Notes under the pieces: model-generated | Seen by the model: the letters and a program-made list of their open reading frames with translations, nothing else | What the model was told of the DNA's origin: nothing | Databases searched by the model: none | Position numbers and translations under genes: made by a program | Assembly: GCA_026545765.1 (NCBI GenBank) | Contig: CM048840.1 | Location: 88,502,877 to 88,566,876 of the forward strand | DNA length: 64,000 nt | Origin: Plantago major | Lineage: Eukaryota; Streptophyta; Magnoliopsida; Lamiales; Plantaginaceae | Reading direction: 5' to 3' | In this document: one piece after another, positions 1 to 12,272 of the stretch | Position numbering within the stretch: position 1 is the stretch's first letter | Layout: every line of letters starts with the position of its first letter

Positions 1-674
1 TTAGGCAAGTGGCGGAAGATGCAATAGTTTTGCCACGCACACATTCATGAAGGTGAGTGAACAACATTATTTTTAAAATCCACACAAACTTGTAACTAGA
101 TATAAACATTAGTCTAATATTACTTGTTCAATGTTCGCTACTGTGCTGTAGCTTTTGCAGTCGGCAGCTCAGTTCGGTCAACTCCATTTCTTCTATAATT
201 GTACTCATCAGTGCCATCATCACTTACTGTGTCACTGGTCCACCCCAAGGAAATTTACAATATACATCATGTATTAGTGCTTTTTGCTGCTATTGATTGA
301 GAGCATCATAGCATGCATCTTCTTGTTGGTGCTGGTGTCACTAAATGATGATGCTTAGCAATGAATATAGTTTCACCTGCCCAAGATTTTCTCCAAATAT
401 AGAAGTTGCATCTGGTTTTTCCCATTTGGTTCCAGTTTGCCTTGTTTGGATCTACATTTTTCCGGTTTGCCAGAAGCAATTTAAATATTGTAATGATCCT
501 CAGTTTGTTTACTTTAACAGGTAGTAACATTTTTTATTTATTTATCATGGGTGGTGGTGTGGTTTACATGTATCAAGTGTGGTGTGGTTTACTGGCAAAC
601 CTCGCTGAAGAAACGGTTGCTGATGGATATTGATTTTTGGAACTTTGTTATGCATATTGTGCTACTTTTATCAA
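1..674. other. Left-edge A+T-rich sequence, no supportable gene
   Basis: The first ~52 bases could be the end of an exon, because a good donor-like GTGAGT sits at 53-58. The reading frames there are short and I recognise no protein. Open frames between 300 and 640 are short and start and stop in low-complexity sequence. Nothing here can be called a gene from the sequence alone. Confidence 0.3.
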
Positions 675-705
675 CTAGTTAATGACCTGTCGATACTCGA
701 CGGGT
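675..705 (-). mobile_element. Helitron-type 3' terminus (minus orientation)
   Basis: Read on the minus strand, an imperfect hairpin (stem around ACCCGTCGA / TCGACAGGT, 686-705) is followed by a short spacer and then CTAG at 675-678, with a T as the next base. A hairpin a few bases before CTRR, inserted 5' of a T, is the known 3' end of Helitrons. No matching 5' end was found to the right, so the extent of the element is unknown. Chance resemblance is possible. Confidence 0.4.
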
Positions 706-1210
706 ATGGTAAAAAATAAATCATATTGTCTACATGGAACTCCACAATCACAACATTTTCAGTTTGCAAACATCTAAAAACTTACAACCGGTGGGAATTT
801 ATTACTAATTAGAATCATCAAAAGTTCATAAAAAACAACTCATACGTGTGACTATTGGAAAAGATTAATTTTAATGAAAATTGATACTCTCGATATAGAT
901 GTAACATACTTATAAGTCTCTTTTATTTAATAGTAATAAACTTGTACAACATATATTTACACAACATGTTGATTATTATATGTAGGCCTCTTTAAATGGG
1001 TAACAATCAACCCAAAGCTAACCCAAATAAATTAAAGTCCGACAATTTATTTAAGTATGAGTCAGGTTGTACACCCGTACACACCCAAAACCCGGCTCAA
1101 AGCCAACCCACAAAGAATTTTCGCACCCCCTCCCCCGACCAAAATTGCAAAAAGAAAAACATGTGGAAATTTATTTTTGTGCACAAATTTTTCTCCCGAG
1201 GTGGGTGGGT

Positions 1211-1783
1211 GCTACCCAAAATTTTCGCCTTGGGGGTTAATACCCCCCCCCCCCCCCCGATCAAAATGTCAATTCAGTAAAACGGGTTCTAGGTCTTCCT
1301 GATTTTAATTATTATGGATCGGGTACCGGTTCCATAGCCCATTTAAAATTAGCGGATAATTTGTTACTACATATTTATTACTCCCATTTTTGGCACAAAT
1401 CAATACATACATAACATTTCTATTGGTGACCATGAGTAGAGAAACATTAACTGACTGTGGCCTAATACTGGTGTGATGAACATTCTGGCATGAGAGCTAC
1501 CCAAAATTTTTGCCTTGGGGGTTAATACCCCCCCCCCCCCCCCCCCGATCAAAACGTCAATTCAGTAAAACGGGTTCTAGGTCTTCCTAATTTTAATCAT
1601 TATGGATCGGGTACCGGTTCCATAACCCATTTAAAATTAGCGGATAATTTGTTACTACATATTTATTACTCCCATTTTTTGCACAAATCAATACATACAT
1701 AACATTTCTATTGGTGACCATGAGTAGAGAAACATTAACTGACTGTGGCCTAATACTGGTGTGATGAACATTCTGGCATGAGA
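1211..1783. repeat. 285-bp tandem duplication with poly-C tracts
   Basis: Two direct copies (about 1211-1495 and 1496-1783) are nearly identical, differing by a few substitutions and by the length of a poly-C run (about 1243-1258 and 1528-1546). Each copy contains GGATCGGGTACCGGTTCC and ends just after ATTCTGGCATGAGA. The near identity indicates a recent local duplication. I see no coding content in it. Confidence 0.9.
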
Positions 1784-4220
1784 AATAAATTGTCCCTAAC
1801 TTTTGCTTATTACCATGGCAAATCAAATTGATATAGGGAACTATCTTTTATTGAAATTGAGAGGAAAGTTTGATTCATATGATGGGCTTATCATCACCTT
1901 AAGAATGATAAACTTTTATCCTGCAATTATTTCATACATAACTTTTGCCTCGATTATATGCTTTCCAAGAGTAGCACAACTTTAAAGCCTACTCAATATT
2001 CCTCAAAAGCATGACCATATATCCAACTTTTAGCACAACCTATGATTAGTCGCACATGAGCAATTAATCATATTAAGGAATTCGATTGAGAAGACAACTT
2101 CCAAAATAGACTTTTAAACGGGCCAGGTGCTATCCAACCCCATGCAAACCCGCACAATACTCATTCTAAATAATGGCATTCCAGTCCGAATTGGATATAC
2201 ACCCAAACATGTTCCATACTCGTGAAACATGACCCCAACCCAACACGATCTCCCAACCCGACAACCCCCTCTCGCAACACAGTTTACGATTATCATTGCT
2301 TGGGTTTTTGCTTTTGCTTGAAAAAATCTAAAGTCAACAAAAAATTGAATATTAGAGGTTGTTGTTATGGTTTTCATATTTGGGAGATGTAATTAGATAA
2401 CTTAATAGGGGTTGTCAAAGTAATGCGCCCTATAAGACTCAGATTTGTTCGGTACCCATTAATAATTCAAGAGACCTGACATAAGACAAATAGGCCTGAA
2501 ACCAGATCATACCCGGATTCGTTTAGAACCTTCCATGAAAAGTTGGTGAATTAATGTACCCCCAAGTCTCAGAACAAATGTAATATTTGACTTTCTAGTA
2601 ATTTTTTAGTTCGATTTTGTCCACAAAAATTACTCTTGAGTTATACGGGGAAAATATTTTATGAAAGTACACTACACTTACTAAACTTTCTTAATATCAT
2701 TTTATTAGTTTTTTTGTATGATGTAATTTAAGAGTAATTTATATTAAAATTTGACCTCAAAGTAATTTAAAAGTAAAATATTCTATTTTTCCGTCCGGAT
2801 CAAAGGTTTCCACACTTTGACTTTTTTCAGTCAACTGTCTCCAACTTTATCTACGAATTAATCTTAAACCGCAAGTAAGAATCAGTACGTAGTGGATGCT
2901 CCCGTCAACACCATAGTAAATAACGTATTCTTTCTCTAAAACTGAAATCCAATTCAACAGTCAACACCCCCACACCTGTAACTTAATAGTATTAGCTTCG
3001 GCTTTATTATGAAAATCTCAACATATCATTCAAATAAATTAAATTAAATCTAACTAATGAGCATCACTCCTAAAGCCCTTGTTATTGTCTTACTCTTGAC
3101 GGTTAACACCCCCGCACTGTCAATATAAAAGAAAATATGATGTTGTATGCACAGATACTTTTCAAAAACTTCCTACATCTTTCATTTAAAGGTAGGGGAG
3201 AGCGGAGGAACTTTCACTTGTGCTTTCATACAACATAGGTAGGGATTTTTGTTTTAGTCAGGTGGCTTCCTTTTAAGTTTTAACCAAAACACCAGACAAC
3301 AATGTTTGCACTTATCATATGTTGGATCATGATATTCCAATACCCGTGAACAATAAATCATTTTGGGTGATTTCTATTGAAAATAGGTCTCCTATGATTA
3401 TGTAGAAAAGTAAGAGCCCCTTAGAAATAGCATTGGTCTTATTTGAGATAGATTTTAGAGAGAAACTATAGGATTTCTACAATTAGTGCTATTGGAATTT
3501 GCTCATATTGACTCTCCTGACAAAAGATAAAATATTCACGGTCCTTTTGACAAATTTATTAAAAAAACCGTAAATCAGATTACTTATACTTTCCAAGTCA
3601 AATGCTTTTGGATTTCTTAACCATATATAATATTTTTGGTGGGAAAAAAATTACTACAATTTTAAATAAACATGGTGATTTTTGTGAATTTATTATTTTT
3701 AGGTAAATATAAAGTTTGTAAAAAGTTAGAATGTACTTTGCAATTTTTTTTTTTTTTTTTGGAAATTAGAAACTTATTTTGCTCATTATTTTTTTGAGAA
3801 TAATGTATTATTGCTTACGAATCTAAAATTGGGGTGTATTTAAAGTTTCTTAAAAGTTAGGTTCAATTTGCAATTTTATTTTTATGTATGTTTTGACCGC
3901 ATTCAAAATCATATAATAAGAGAGGGTAAAAGTGGATTTTCCATGTTTTAATTCGAATTTTATCAAATTTGTGGGTTCATACAATAATCTAATGGGTTTC
4001 AATCGTGATTGTTGACGTTGTCCTATTCCAAATTAACAACATGTGAGGTACACTCATATTAAGTACGACTGTGGTGTATTGTTACGTTGTCCTACTCCAA
4101 ATTAAAGCAAAAAATCTAGAGTTATTAAAAATGTGCGCAAAAGCACCACAATACCTTTATACTTTAATATAACATATACATGATGCAAATGTGTATTGTG
4201 TGCGGTTGGACTTCTTAGTC
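1784..4220. other. A+T-rich intergenic stretch with a solo MITE end
   Basis: This is mostly A+T-rich sequence without a convincing open frame. The one recognisable piece is a Stowaway-like end at 2790-2876, listed separately. I see no other repeat, RNA gene or element terminus. Confidence 0.5.
2790..2876. repeat. Solo end of a Stowaway-like MITE
   Basis: This stretch (CCGTCCGG..., then CACTTTGAC, CAGTCAA, and a block ending AATCTTAAACCGCAA) matches the left arm of the complete MITE at 4354-4666 along most of its length. No complementary right arm lies nearby, so it is a truncated copy of the same family. Confidence 0.7.
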
Positions 4221-4320
4221 CAATTCTTTTAACCCTCAGCAAAATAATGGACCAATCACAACATTAGGATTTGCTAAATAATCATTTGACGTGTACGCTC
4301 TAGAATAGCTCAAAACCTGT
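4221..4320 (+). repeat. Dispersed ~100-bp repeat, copy 1
   Basis: This copy shares a diverged direct match with 5967-6065, including CTCAGCAAAA, CCAATCACA, GGATTTGC and CTCTAGAAT in the same order and spacing. It contains a CCAATCA box, but no downstream gene is visible, so no promoter role is claimed. Confidence 0.7.
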
Positions 4321-4353
4321 TAGTCCATATTTTTCGAAATACTAAAACAACTA

Positions 4354-4666
4354 CTTCCTCTGTCCTGGAAATAGCTTCACACTTTGACTTTTTACAGTCA
4401 AACTTTTCCAATTTTGACTACGATTAATCTTAAACCGCAAATGTAAAATGTTCAAAATATGTGATGTTTGTGACAAAATATGTAATGTTTGATTGGTCTC
4501 TCCGAGAGACGGTATCTCGCAAAAGTTACTTATGAAACTTTAGGGTCTAAATTTTCATTGTATGATTTAGTAGAACATTTTATATTTGCGGTTTAAGATT
4601 AATTCGTAGTCAATTTTGACTGCAAAAAGTCAAGTGGGAAGCTATATATTTTCAGGACGGAGGAAG
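4354..4666. mobile_element. Stowaway-like MITE, complete, TA target duplication
   Basis: A 313-bp element lies between TA dinucleotides (4352-4353 and 4667-4668). The left end reads CTTCCTCTGTCCTGGAAATA and the right end is its imperfect reverse complement, closing in CAGGACGGAGGAAG. The inverted match extends about 100 bp into each arm, through a CACTTTGAC / GTCAA block and a TAATCTTAAACCGCAAAT block. Long terminal inverted repeats rich in CTCCNTCYGTCC flanked by TA are typical of Stowaway (Tc1/mariner-derived) MITEs. It has no coding capacity and could fold as one long hairpin. Confidence 0.88.
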
Positions 4667-4668
4667 TA

Positions 4669-6525
4669 TAATTTAAGCTATTAAAATACTAAATTTCTAC
4701 TTTTATATTTTCTAGTTAAATCAACAATAAAGTTCGATCACACACGACTGGTTATATTTACGTAATCAAACATTATAAATAACACCAATTGAAATTGTCA
4801 CTACATATCAATAAATTGTACCGTTTCATTATTAGTCATGCGAAAGAAAAAAGGTTAGGAAAAAGATAACAAACTGAAATGAGAATCTCCAGTCCACTTA
4901 GTCATATTAATTTGGAGTAAGAATACGTGAAGGAACTTCCTTAGTCGCACCTAACATTAGTGTACCTCATAAATCGCAAATAAATAACGCCTCACGTGTG
5001 TCATGCATATTTTTTTTAATAACTCAAGGACTAATTTATTAACTCAGTGGAGTATCGCGCAAATTTTGTATTAACTTGAAAAGGTTTTGTACTAATTCGT
5101 TAATCAGTGGATTTGCTTACATCTTCAAATAACTTAAGGCTTATAGGGCATTTAACCCAAGTTTTAATACAAATACACAATCTTCACCGCCTCATCCCTC
5201 CTCCTTCTAAATTCTAATATACCAAGAATAGCCAAGTTATATTCAAGTAAATAACACACGTTGATGTCATTGGACGATCTGATATATCACTTAATAGAAC
5301 TAAAGATCTTTCTTCATCCTAAACAATGTCGTCGTGATTTCTTTTATGTCCATCTTCGTTCTGCGATCTCAGTTAAAGTTGAATCAATCATATTCCTATT
5401 CTACTTTTCACGATCTACATCTCTACGGGTTTGGCCTTTTAAAACTATAATATTGAATTTTTCGGCAAAGCTTTAGGAGGTGTTTACCGATGTGAGTGAA
5501 TGAATGTAACATGAGAATTAGGCTCTGTTCTCTTCGTCTGAACAGAACATAATTGAATTAAATTAAATGGAACTAAACTGAATTGTAGTATAAAATATAA
5601 CTAAGTAGAACTGAACAGAACTAAATTAAATGGATCATATTTCGGAGATGTTCCTGTTGATTTCATAAGTCAAATGTAAGAAGAGTTTAAACTAAATTAG
5701 CTCATCATCAATATTCTTCAAGATCTATTTTCAAAAAGAAAACAAAAATAATTCTTCAAGATTTGATCAATTTATATTATTAATTGAGTGATTATGGCAT
5801 GTTGAAATTTCCTTGTTTAAACTACTATGGAAATAACCGAGGCCAGAATAGATGCTACTTACCAAAATAAAGAATCCATTTCAATTTAAAACGTTCTATG
5901 TCGGTAATTATAACCAGTTCAATACACATCATCAAGGTTTAAAATTTTCCACCAATCAGAATAAACTAGTTTAACACTCAGCAAAAAGAATGGCCAATCA
6001 CATCATGAGGATTTGCCAAATAATTGTTTGACATGAACACTCTAGAATGCCTCAAAATCTTTTTTGATTAATGTATTATATAGATATTTGAGTATTGCTA
6101 TTTATATCAATTCGTATCAAGATGCTATTTATAGTTCATGATATCGGACAAGTACTGCAAAATCTGTTATATACACCCTCTCGGCCAATCATGACATGTA
6201 AATTTATATTGATGTAAATTGGTGACAAGATGTTAGCTCGTAATTTCCCACATATTAAAACAGTAGATGTTCCAACGACTGTGGTTGATGGTTTGTAATT
6301 AGGTTTGTTATTTAAGTCGAGCCAAGTTGAGTATCAGTAAGAACCAGAGCTCGGATCGCTCGATAAGGTTATACAGACAAACTCGAACTCCATTTTATGC
6401 TTGTTCACTTAATGAGTTGATTTATGCCTGGCATGATAATGCTTTTAAAATCTCATTATAATAGTAAACTTATAGTATATAATATATTGGGTTGTAGAAA
6501 TTGCTTTACATGTATCAAGTATATA
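4669..6525. other. A+T-rich intergenic stretch
   Basis: No gene is supportable here. Short open frames around 5261-5476 and 6424-6630 have no recognisable domain and biased low-complexity composition. The stretch contains the second copy of the dispersed repeat (5967-6065). A run near 5520-5640 rich in GAACAGAAC / TTAAAT looks like a decayed repeat but has no clear ends. Confidence 0.45.
5967..6065 (+). repeat. Dispersed ~100-bp repeat, copy 2
   Basis: This is the diverged direct partner of 4221-4320. The complete MITE at 4354-4666 lies between the two copies, which could mark an old duplication or two copies of an unrecognised short element. Confidence 0.7.
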
Positions 6526-8494
6526 TGTATACTCTTCATGCTAAATACCAATTTTAAAACAATAGTATTACTCCCTCTATTTCAGAAAAAGTGTTATATT
6601 TTACTATTACGGTTAATCGTTTCGCGTTGACAAATTTACTCTTAAACGATATTAATAAATAAATTATTAAAATTATATAATGAAAATTTAGTAATTAAAT
6701 TTTTATTATATGATTTTATTAAATTATTTACTATTATCGTTGATGAGTAATTTAAAAAACTCAAGATAATGACCGAAAGCCAAAATGTAATAATTCTCCG
6801 AAATGGAGAATATTCAAAATCTTGCTTGTCACGCTCGTGACACGCGTATTCTAGTTTTATAATATACCGGAGTAGTAATATTTTTCTAAACCAATTTTCA
6901 TAATAGGCCCGAGCCCATACTATTACGATAAATTTCAAAACCCTTTTTTGGCTAAAGAAAAACTTTTGTCTCCGCCGCACGAGTTCCATGCTAAACAAAA
7001 TAATTATTTCACCTTCTCTCTCGTAAGTTTCAAGTATTGGTTTTGTATCTCTTTATTGTTCTGATTGGTCAATTCCTTTACAAACTACTTAAAACAATCA
7101 ACTTTTTTGTCACTAATTTCTAGTTATTTGAAAGTGGTGTTCGTATCTTTGGATGATTAGTAGTATGTATTTTTGGTCTAGTTTGCACGACCCCGTATTC
7201 CAATATCATATTTTAAGTTATTTTATTTGGGTTCTTATAATATAGTGGTGATTTTTGAAGGATTCGAGGTGCAAGTTAGTGGAGCTTTGACGGTCTAGCT
7301 AGATTAAACTTGTTTAGAATCGACCTTGAGGTAACGGGATTTTTCGACACTTTTACATTATTTTTCGTATTCTTATATATGTATAAGTTTAATATTTGAC
7401 AAATAACTTATGGTTATCATATCAAAATATGTGACTTGGTATAATAGTCTATCCGAATGGATCAAGTATGTGAATACTCAAAAGTATATTTTTGCTTTAT
7501 GTGATGTGTAAAAAATCTATTTATGTGTATGGAGATAAAATATGTTTTGAACTCACAGTTTTACCTATGGAGTTTGTACCCATCAAAGATGGTGATTACA
7601 TCTGGTTTCTAAAGTACTTTTTTCTTTCTGTATACTCTTCATGCTAAATACCAATTTTAAAATAATAGTATTATTTCAAAATCTTGCTTGTCACGCTCGT
7701 GACACATGTATTCTAGTTTTATAATATACCGGAGTAGTAATATTTTTCTAAACCAATTTTCATAACAGGCCCGAGCCCATACTATTACGATAAATTTCAA
7801 AACCCTTTTTTGGCTAAAGAAAAACTTTGTCTCCGCCGCAGAGTTTCATGCTAAACAAAATAATTATTTCACCTTCTTTCTCTCGTAAGTTTCAAGTATT
7901 GGTTTGTATCTCTTTATTGTTCTGATTGGTCAATTCCTTTACAAACTACTTAAAACAATCAACTTTTTTGTCACTAATTTCTAGTTATTTGAAAGTGGTG
8001 TTCGTATCTTTGGATGATTAGTAGTATGTATTTTTGGTCTAGTTTGCACGACCCCGTATTCCAATATCATATTTTAAGTTATTTTATTTGGGTTCTTATA
8101 ATATAGTGGTGATTTTTGAAGGATTCGAGTTGCAAGTTAGTGGAGCTTTGATGGTCTAGCTAGATTAAACTTGTTTAGAATCGACCTTGAGGTAACGGGA
8201 TTTTTCGACACTTTTACATTATTTTTCGTATTCTTATATATGTATAAGTTTAATGTTTGACAAATAACTTATGGTTATCGTATCAAAATATGCGACTTGG
8301 TATAATAGTCTATTCGAATGGATCAAGTATGTGAATACTCAAAAGTATATTTTTGCTTTATGTGATGTGTAAAAAATCTATTTATGTGCATGAAGATAAA
8401 ATATGTTTTGAGCTCACAGTTTTACCTATGAATTCTGGACCCATCTTTGATGGTGATTACATGTGGCTTCTGAAGTACTTTTTTCTGTCTGTGT
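6526..8494 (+). repeat. Large tandem duplication (~0.86-kb unit)
   Basis: Copy 1 (about 6526-7628) and copy 2 (about 7629-8494) are direct repeats of high identity, from TGTATACTCTTCATGC to AAGTACTTTTTTCT. Copy 1 is longer because it holds a 240-bp MITE that copy 2 lacks. The unit contains no open frame I can support. Because the sequence runs into an LTR-type end and a primer binding site at 8900-8920, the duplicated unit may be part of an old LTR. Confidence 0.9.
6571..6810. mobile_element. Short MITE inside copy 1 of the duplication, TA target
   Basis: The element starts CTCCCTCTATTTCAG and ends CTCCGAAATGGAGAA, and is flanked by TA at 6569-6570 and 6811-6812. The ends are imperfect inverted repeats of the Stowaway-like type. 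The insertion is confirmed by the paralogous copy 2 near 7668-7683, where the same flanks are joined with a single TTA and no element. Confidence 0.85.
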
Positions 8495-8904
8495 TCCTTT
8501 AGCGGGGAACTTTTTGTTATGTTATGCTATGTTATGTTATGTGTCGACCTCTATGCCACCGGGCTTAGACTAATGACCATAATTTGACGCTGTCTAAGCT
8601 TAACTTTACAGTTCTGACTATTCTGTATAAAATTACTCCATGTGTGATTTCTGGTTATGTGTATGAATATGGATTGTATGTATGTATGTTTACTGCTTGA
8701 TCAAATAAAAGTGCCAGGAGATTCATCCTTACACTTTTTTCGGTGGTCTAAGAGTTTTTGGTTTCGTGGAGGTTGCTGGTGGAGGCAAGTCGGTTAGAGA
8801 AGCTAGTGGTGTTAAGTGAAAGTTTTTTAATATCTGAAGGTTGTATCTGGTTCGAGTTTTCTAGAACTGTATTTATGGTATTTTGATTTTGGGGGTGACA
8901 AAAG
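8495..8904 (+). repeat. Decayed LTR end upstream of a primer binding site
   Basis: The sequence ends GGGGGTGACA at 8891-8900, immediately before a tRNA-complementary site, as an LTR would. It contains a short GTTAT-type repeat near 8517-8542. The beginning of the LTR was not located and may lie within the duplicated block to the left. The internal coding region is missing to the right. Family is probably Ty3-gypsy, a weak call based on the LTR-end style. Confidence 0.4.
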
Positions 8905-8920
8905 TGGTATCAGAGTCAGG
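8905..8920 (+). other. Retrotransposon primer binding site (initiator Met tRNA)
   Basis: TGGTATCAGAGTCAGG matches the complement of the 3' end of plant initiator methionine tRNA (TGGTATCAGAGCC) with one mismatch. It lies four bases after a CA that could end an LTR. It marks the start of a retroelement internal region that has otherwise disappeared. Confidence 0.65.
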
Positions 8921-9175
8921 TTAGTATCTTTGAGGAGGTTACTCTTTTTTAGGAGCTTAGATTAGTGAGGAGCCCAGGTTAGTCTTTTAGTTGTTAGGTT
9001 AGAATTTTTGTGGAACTCAGTTTAGTAATTTTGAGGTGCTTAGGTTAGTATCTTGAGGTGCTTAAATTAGTATCTTTAAGGAGCTTAGGTTATGATCTTT
9101 GAGGAGTTAAACTAGAAATTTTCGAGTGCCTGGGTTAGAATTTCGAGGATCTTTTGCTAAGTTAGTCTTTTTGAG
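8916..9175 (+). repeat. Degenerate ~25-30-bp tandem array after the primer site
   Basis: About nine diverged units built on AGGTTAGTATCTTTGAGGAG (or AGGTGCTT) follow one another directly after the primer binding site. The units vary in length and sequence, so the array is old. It occupies the place of a retroelement leader. Confidence 0.7.
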
Positions 9176-9190
9176 GTTTATAAAAGTGGC

Positions 9191-9193
<3 letters not shown>

Positions 9194-9255
<62 letters not shown>
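9194..9255. repeat. (TA)n microsatellite
   Basis: About 31 uninterrupted TA units are followed by a CACGCGCGCGCGTACGTG stretch. Open frames across it (Ile-Tyr repeats) are artefacts. Confidence 0.95.
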
Positions 9256-9258
<3 letters not shown>

Positions 9259-9482
9259 GCGCGCGCGTACGTGTAGTTGAAAAATTATTGATCGTTAATC
9301 AAGACAGGCTTGGATAATTTACTCTATTGGGCCTCGAATTGTTGGAAATCACCTCCGGTTTAATTAGTGTTGGACGGTAATTAGCTATGTTTTAAAAGCC
9401 TGAACCGGAGGTTGAGCCGGTCACCCTCTAAAAAAGGTTCAACCGGGTCGGACCGTTTCACCCGGATAGAGCCGGTATGACG

Positions 9483-9522
<40 letters not shown>

Positions 9523-9695
9523 ATAAAGATTCAAATCATCATAAAAATGACATCAAAGATCAAACCATTAAGTCATCCACATTACAATCATAAAATGCTA
9601 AAATCCCAAAGATCAAACTCAACAATAATACGAGAGTTCAAAGCATAATTAGAATGTCTTAAGGTTGCAAAAGAAATAAAAGTGAACAATTAATG

Positions 9696-12272
9696 TCAAA
9701 TGGCGCCATCATTTGGTGCATCATCCTCGTCCAAAAAGTTCTCAATGCCATCCAAGCCTATGTTTCCAAAGTTGTCCAAATCAACATCATCGTTCTCATT
9801 TGTTGCAACATTTTCTGCATTTCCTAAATACAAAATATATAGATTATATAATAACTAACAAAATGAATAACTAATAAATAGAACGTATAAACCCAATGGA
9901 AAACTCAAAATATACATAACAATTAACTAGTACCTCTCAAAGTTGTGGATTGTGAAGCATCACCATCACTACTTGAAATAGGTGTTACCATAAGTTCACC
10001 TTCTTGACCTTCAATGTCATCATCAACAATCCAAGAATCCACCTTATCGATGCATTCATAATCAAGTGGATCAAACATGTCCATTTTATTTTTACAACTA
10101 CAATGACAAAGGGAAAAGTAATTTTGAGTTAGGAATCATAATGACTAATCCAAGATTAATAAAACAAAATGATCACATATACAAAGATAGACATACCGAT
10201 CTTGCAAGCGCAAATTGTAATGGACATAAACAAGATCATTCAACCTTTCATGCTCCAATCTATTCCTCTTCTTAGTATGAATGCGCTCAAATACACTCCA
10301 GTTACGCTCACACCCGGAAGAAGATAATGTTTGACTCAAAATTCTCACGGCAAGCTTCTGTAACCTCGGTGCGGAGGTGCCCCATACTCTCCACCATTCA
10401 TCTTAAAAAAACGTATTTGAAAATAAGTAACAAACACATATACATTAACAAAAGTTACAATATGCCAATAGGTATCGATAATTATAAGTTGACATAATAT
10501 ACAAAATGTAAAGCAACATACCTGGAGAACTGGTTTTTGCTGAAGCCCTAGCTAATGCATTTGAAAATGAACCCATACCCTCACGAAATGTGGCAATCTC
10601 ATCGATTACTTTAGGATCTTTATAATAGTCTTGAAGGATCAAAAGCAAACCCGAGAAAGCTTGAGAAGGTATTGAATGATCGGGATCATACTGAAATGCA
10701 GGATTCAACCAATAAGCAGCTCCATGAAGAGGCAAATTCAACATTCTTTCAAACCTTTCATCAATAACATTCACAAATGGGCTATACTTAACTTCATCAC
10801 CTTTGAACAGCTCTTTTATTCCTCTAATGGCTCTCTCCAACCCCTCATAAACATAGCCTAAAGAAGGCTTCTCATCCGTGTCACAAATGCGCAGAAGTCG
10901 CATAAGAGGTTCCAAAATCTTCACCACAACATTGCAATTACTCCAAAACCTGCTGTTCAAGACCACTTCTCTAACTGCCTTACCTTTGTCATTGTTACAA
11001 TTTTCACGAAACTCAGGACACAAAACCAAGGCCTCCAAATCTGCTCTATGCTCATAAAGACTCTTCAAGGCAATGAAATTTGTACCAAACCTAGTAGCTG
11101 CAGGCCTAACTATTTCAGTCCATCCAGGTCTAGCTCTCAACCAACCAAGACACCATTTGTTGTTGTAAAAGAAGCTAGATATTTTAGAGCCAAATGTGAC
11201 ACATGATGAAACCGATGTGAACTTGCCAATATCTTCCAAAATCAAATTCAGACAATGAGCAGAACATGGTGACCAATAAATTTTTGGATATCTCTCATTC
11301 AACAACTTTCCAGCACCCTTATAGTTAGCCGCATTATCAGTTACTAGATGAACAACATTATCAGGCCCTACAATCTCCACTATACTTGCAAACAGATCAC
11401 GCAAAAGTGTGGAACTTGACTTGACACGTGATGCATCAAAAGACTTAATAAATGACACACCATAGCGACTATAAACTAAAAAGTTTATCAAAGGCCTGCT
11501 ACTCTGATCTTTCCATCCATCCCCCATTATTGTACACCCACTATCAATCCATTTAGCACGAAGTGCGTCAAAGATAATGTAACTGATGTTTTAGCCTCTT
11601 TCAACAATGGAACTCTCAAAGCATGATAATTAGGAGGAGTATAGCCAGAACCCATAGACGCTACCTTCTCCATAGCGGGTCTAAAAAACTTAGAATTCAC
11701 AGCATTTATAGGTATGCAAGCATCATAAAACCAATTTGCCAAAGCCATATCAGTGTCATGCTTTCTTTCTTTAGTTTGCCATGCACATTTTAAGCTAGGT
11801 TGAGAAAGATTTACTGTTGCACCAGGCATCTTAAAGTTTCCAACAGTTTTTTTCCTTTTATTCGCAGCATCAGCACTCAAATCATTTGGCAATAAGATTT
11901 CAACTTCTTCTCCAGCTATATCACAAGTATCCGGTTTGCCTCTATTCTTTTTAGAGTTTGCATGTTCATCTATTAACCTTCTCATTGCAATTATAACATC
12001 AGGTGGAACACTACGACAACTAGTAACATTTCCAGTTATTTGAGCTAAGTGTTCTTTCATCCTATGGATACCTCCACCACCAAATCTTTTATGACAAAAA
12101 TTACATTCAAGAGTGATCTTCTTACCGACTACTGTTACATCGGTAACATGCTCCCAAGCCGGATCCTGTTTTTGTCGGACATTAGCAGTGCCAGTGCTCG
12201 TACTGACTGAGTTGAAGGAGTAGAAGCAACTCCAGATGGTACGGCATGGGATGCTGATTGAGAAGACTCCAT
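9696..12272 (-). pseudogene. hAT transposase (BED finger, DUF659, hATC domain), frameshifted
   Basis: This gene encodes the enzyme that cuts and joins hAT ends. Traceable exons on the minus strand are 12272-10522, 10401-10197, 10097-9934 and 9823-9696 (stop), all with GT-AG junctions and compatible phases. Exon 1 has a Ser-rich N terminus, a BED-type zinc finger (CNFC ... HRMKEH), the DUF659-like core with GDGWKD and LVTDNAANY supplying catalytic-type aspartates, and a CSAH motif. Exon 2 carries the C-terminal dimerisation domain (SSGCERNWSVFERIHTKK). Exons 3-4 give an acidic tail rich in Asp. One frameshift lies around 12190-12225, between the start and the finger. A second lies around 11545-11595, just before the GDGWKD block. 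A 5'-UTR intron is also likely (12533-12278; donor CAG/GTACGT). The pattern is that of an intron-containing transposase that has recently decayed. Confidence 0.88.

Noticed and set aside
406..633. 75-codon frame at the left edge that might be a last exon
   Set aside because: No recognisable domain, no clear splice partner and heavily biased composition.
5261..5476. 71-codon frame near 5.3 kb
   Set aside because: Isolated, no domain, no promoter or splice context.
6642..6998. 118-codon minus-strand frame
   Set aside because: It runs through a MITE and A+T-rich flank; copy 2 of the duplication does not preserve it.
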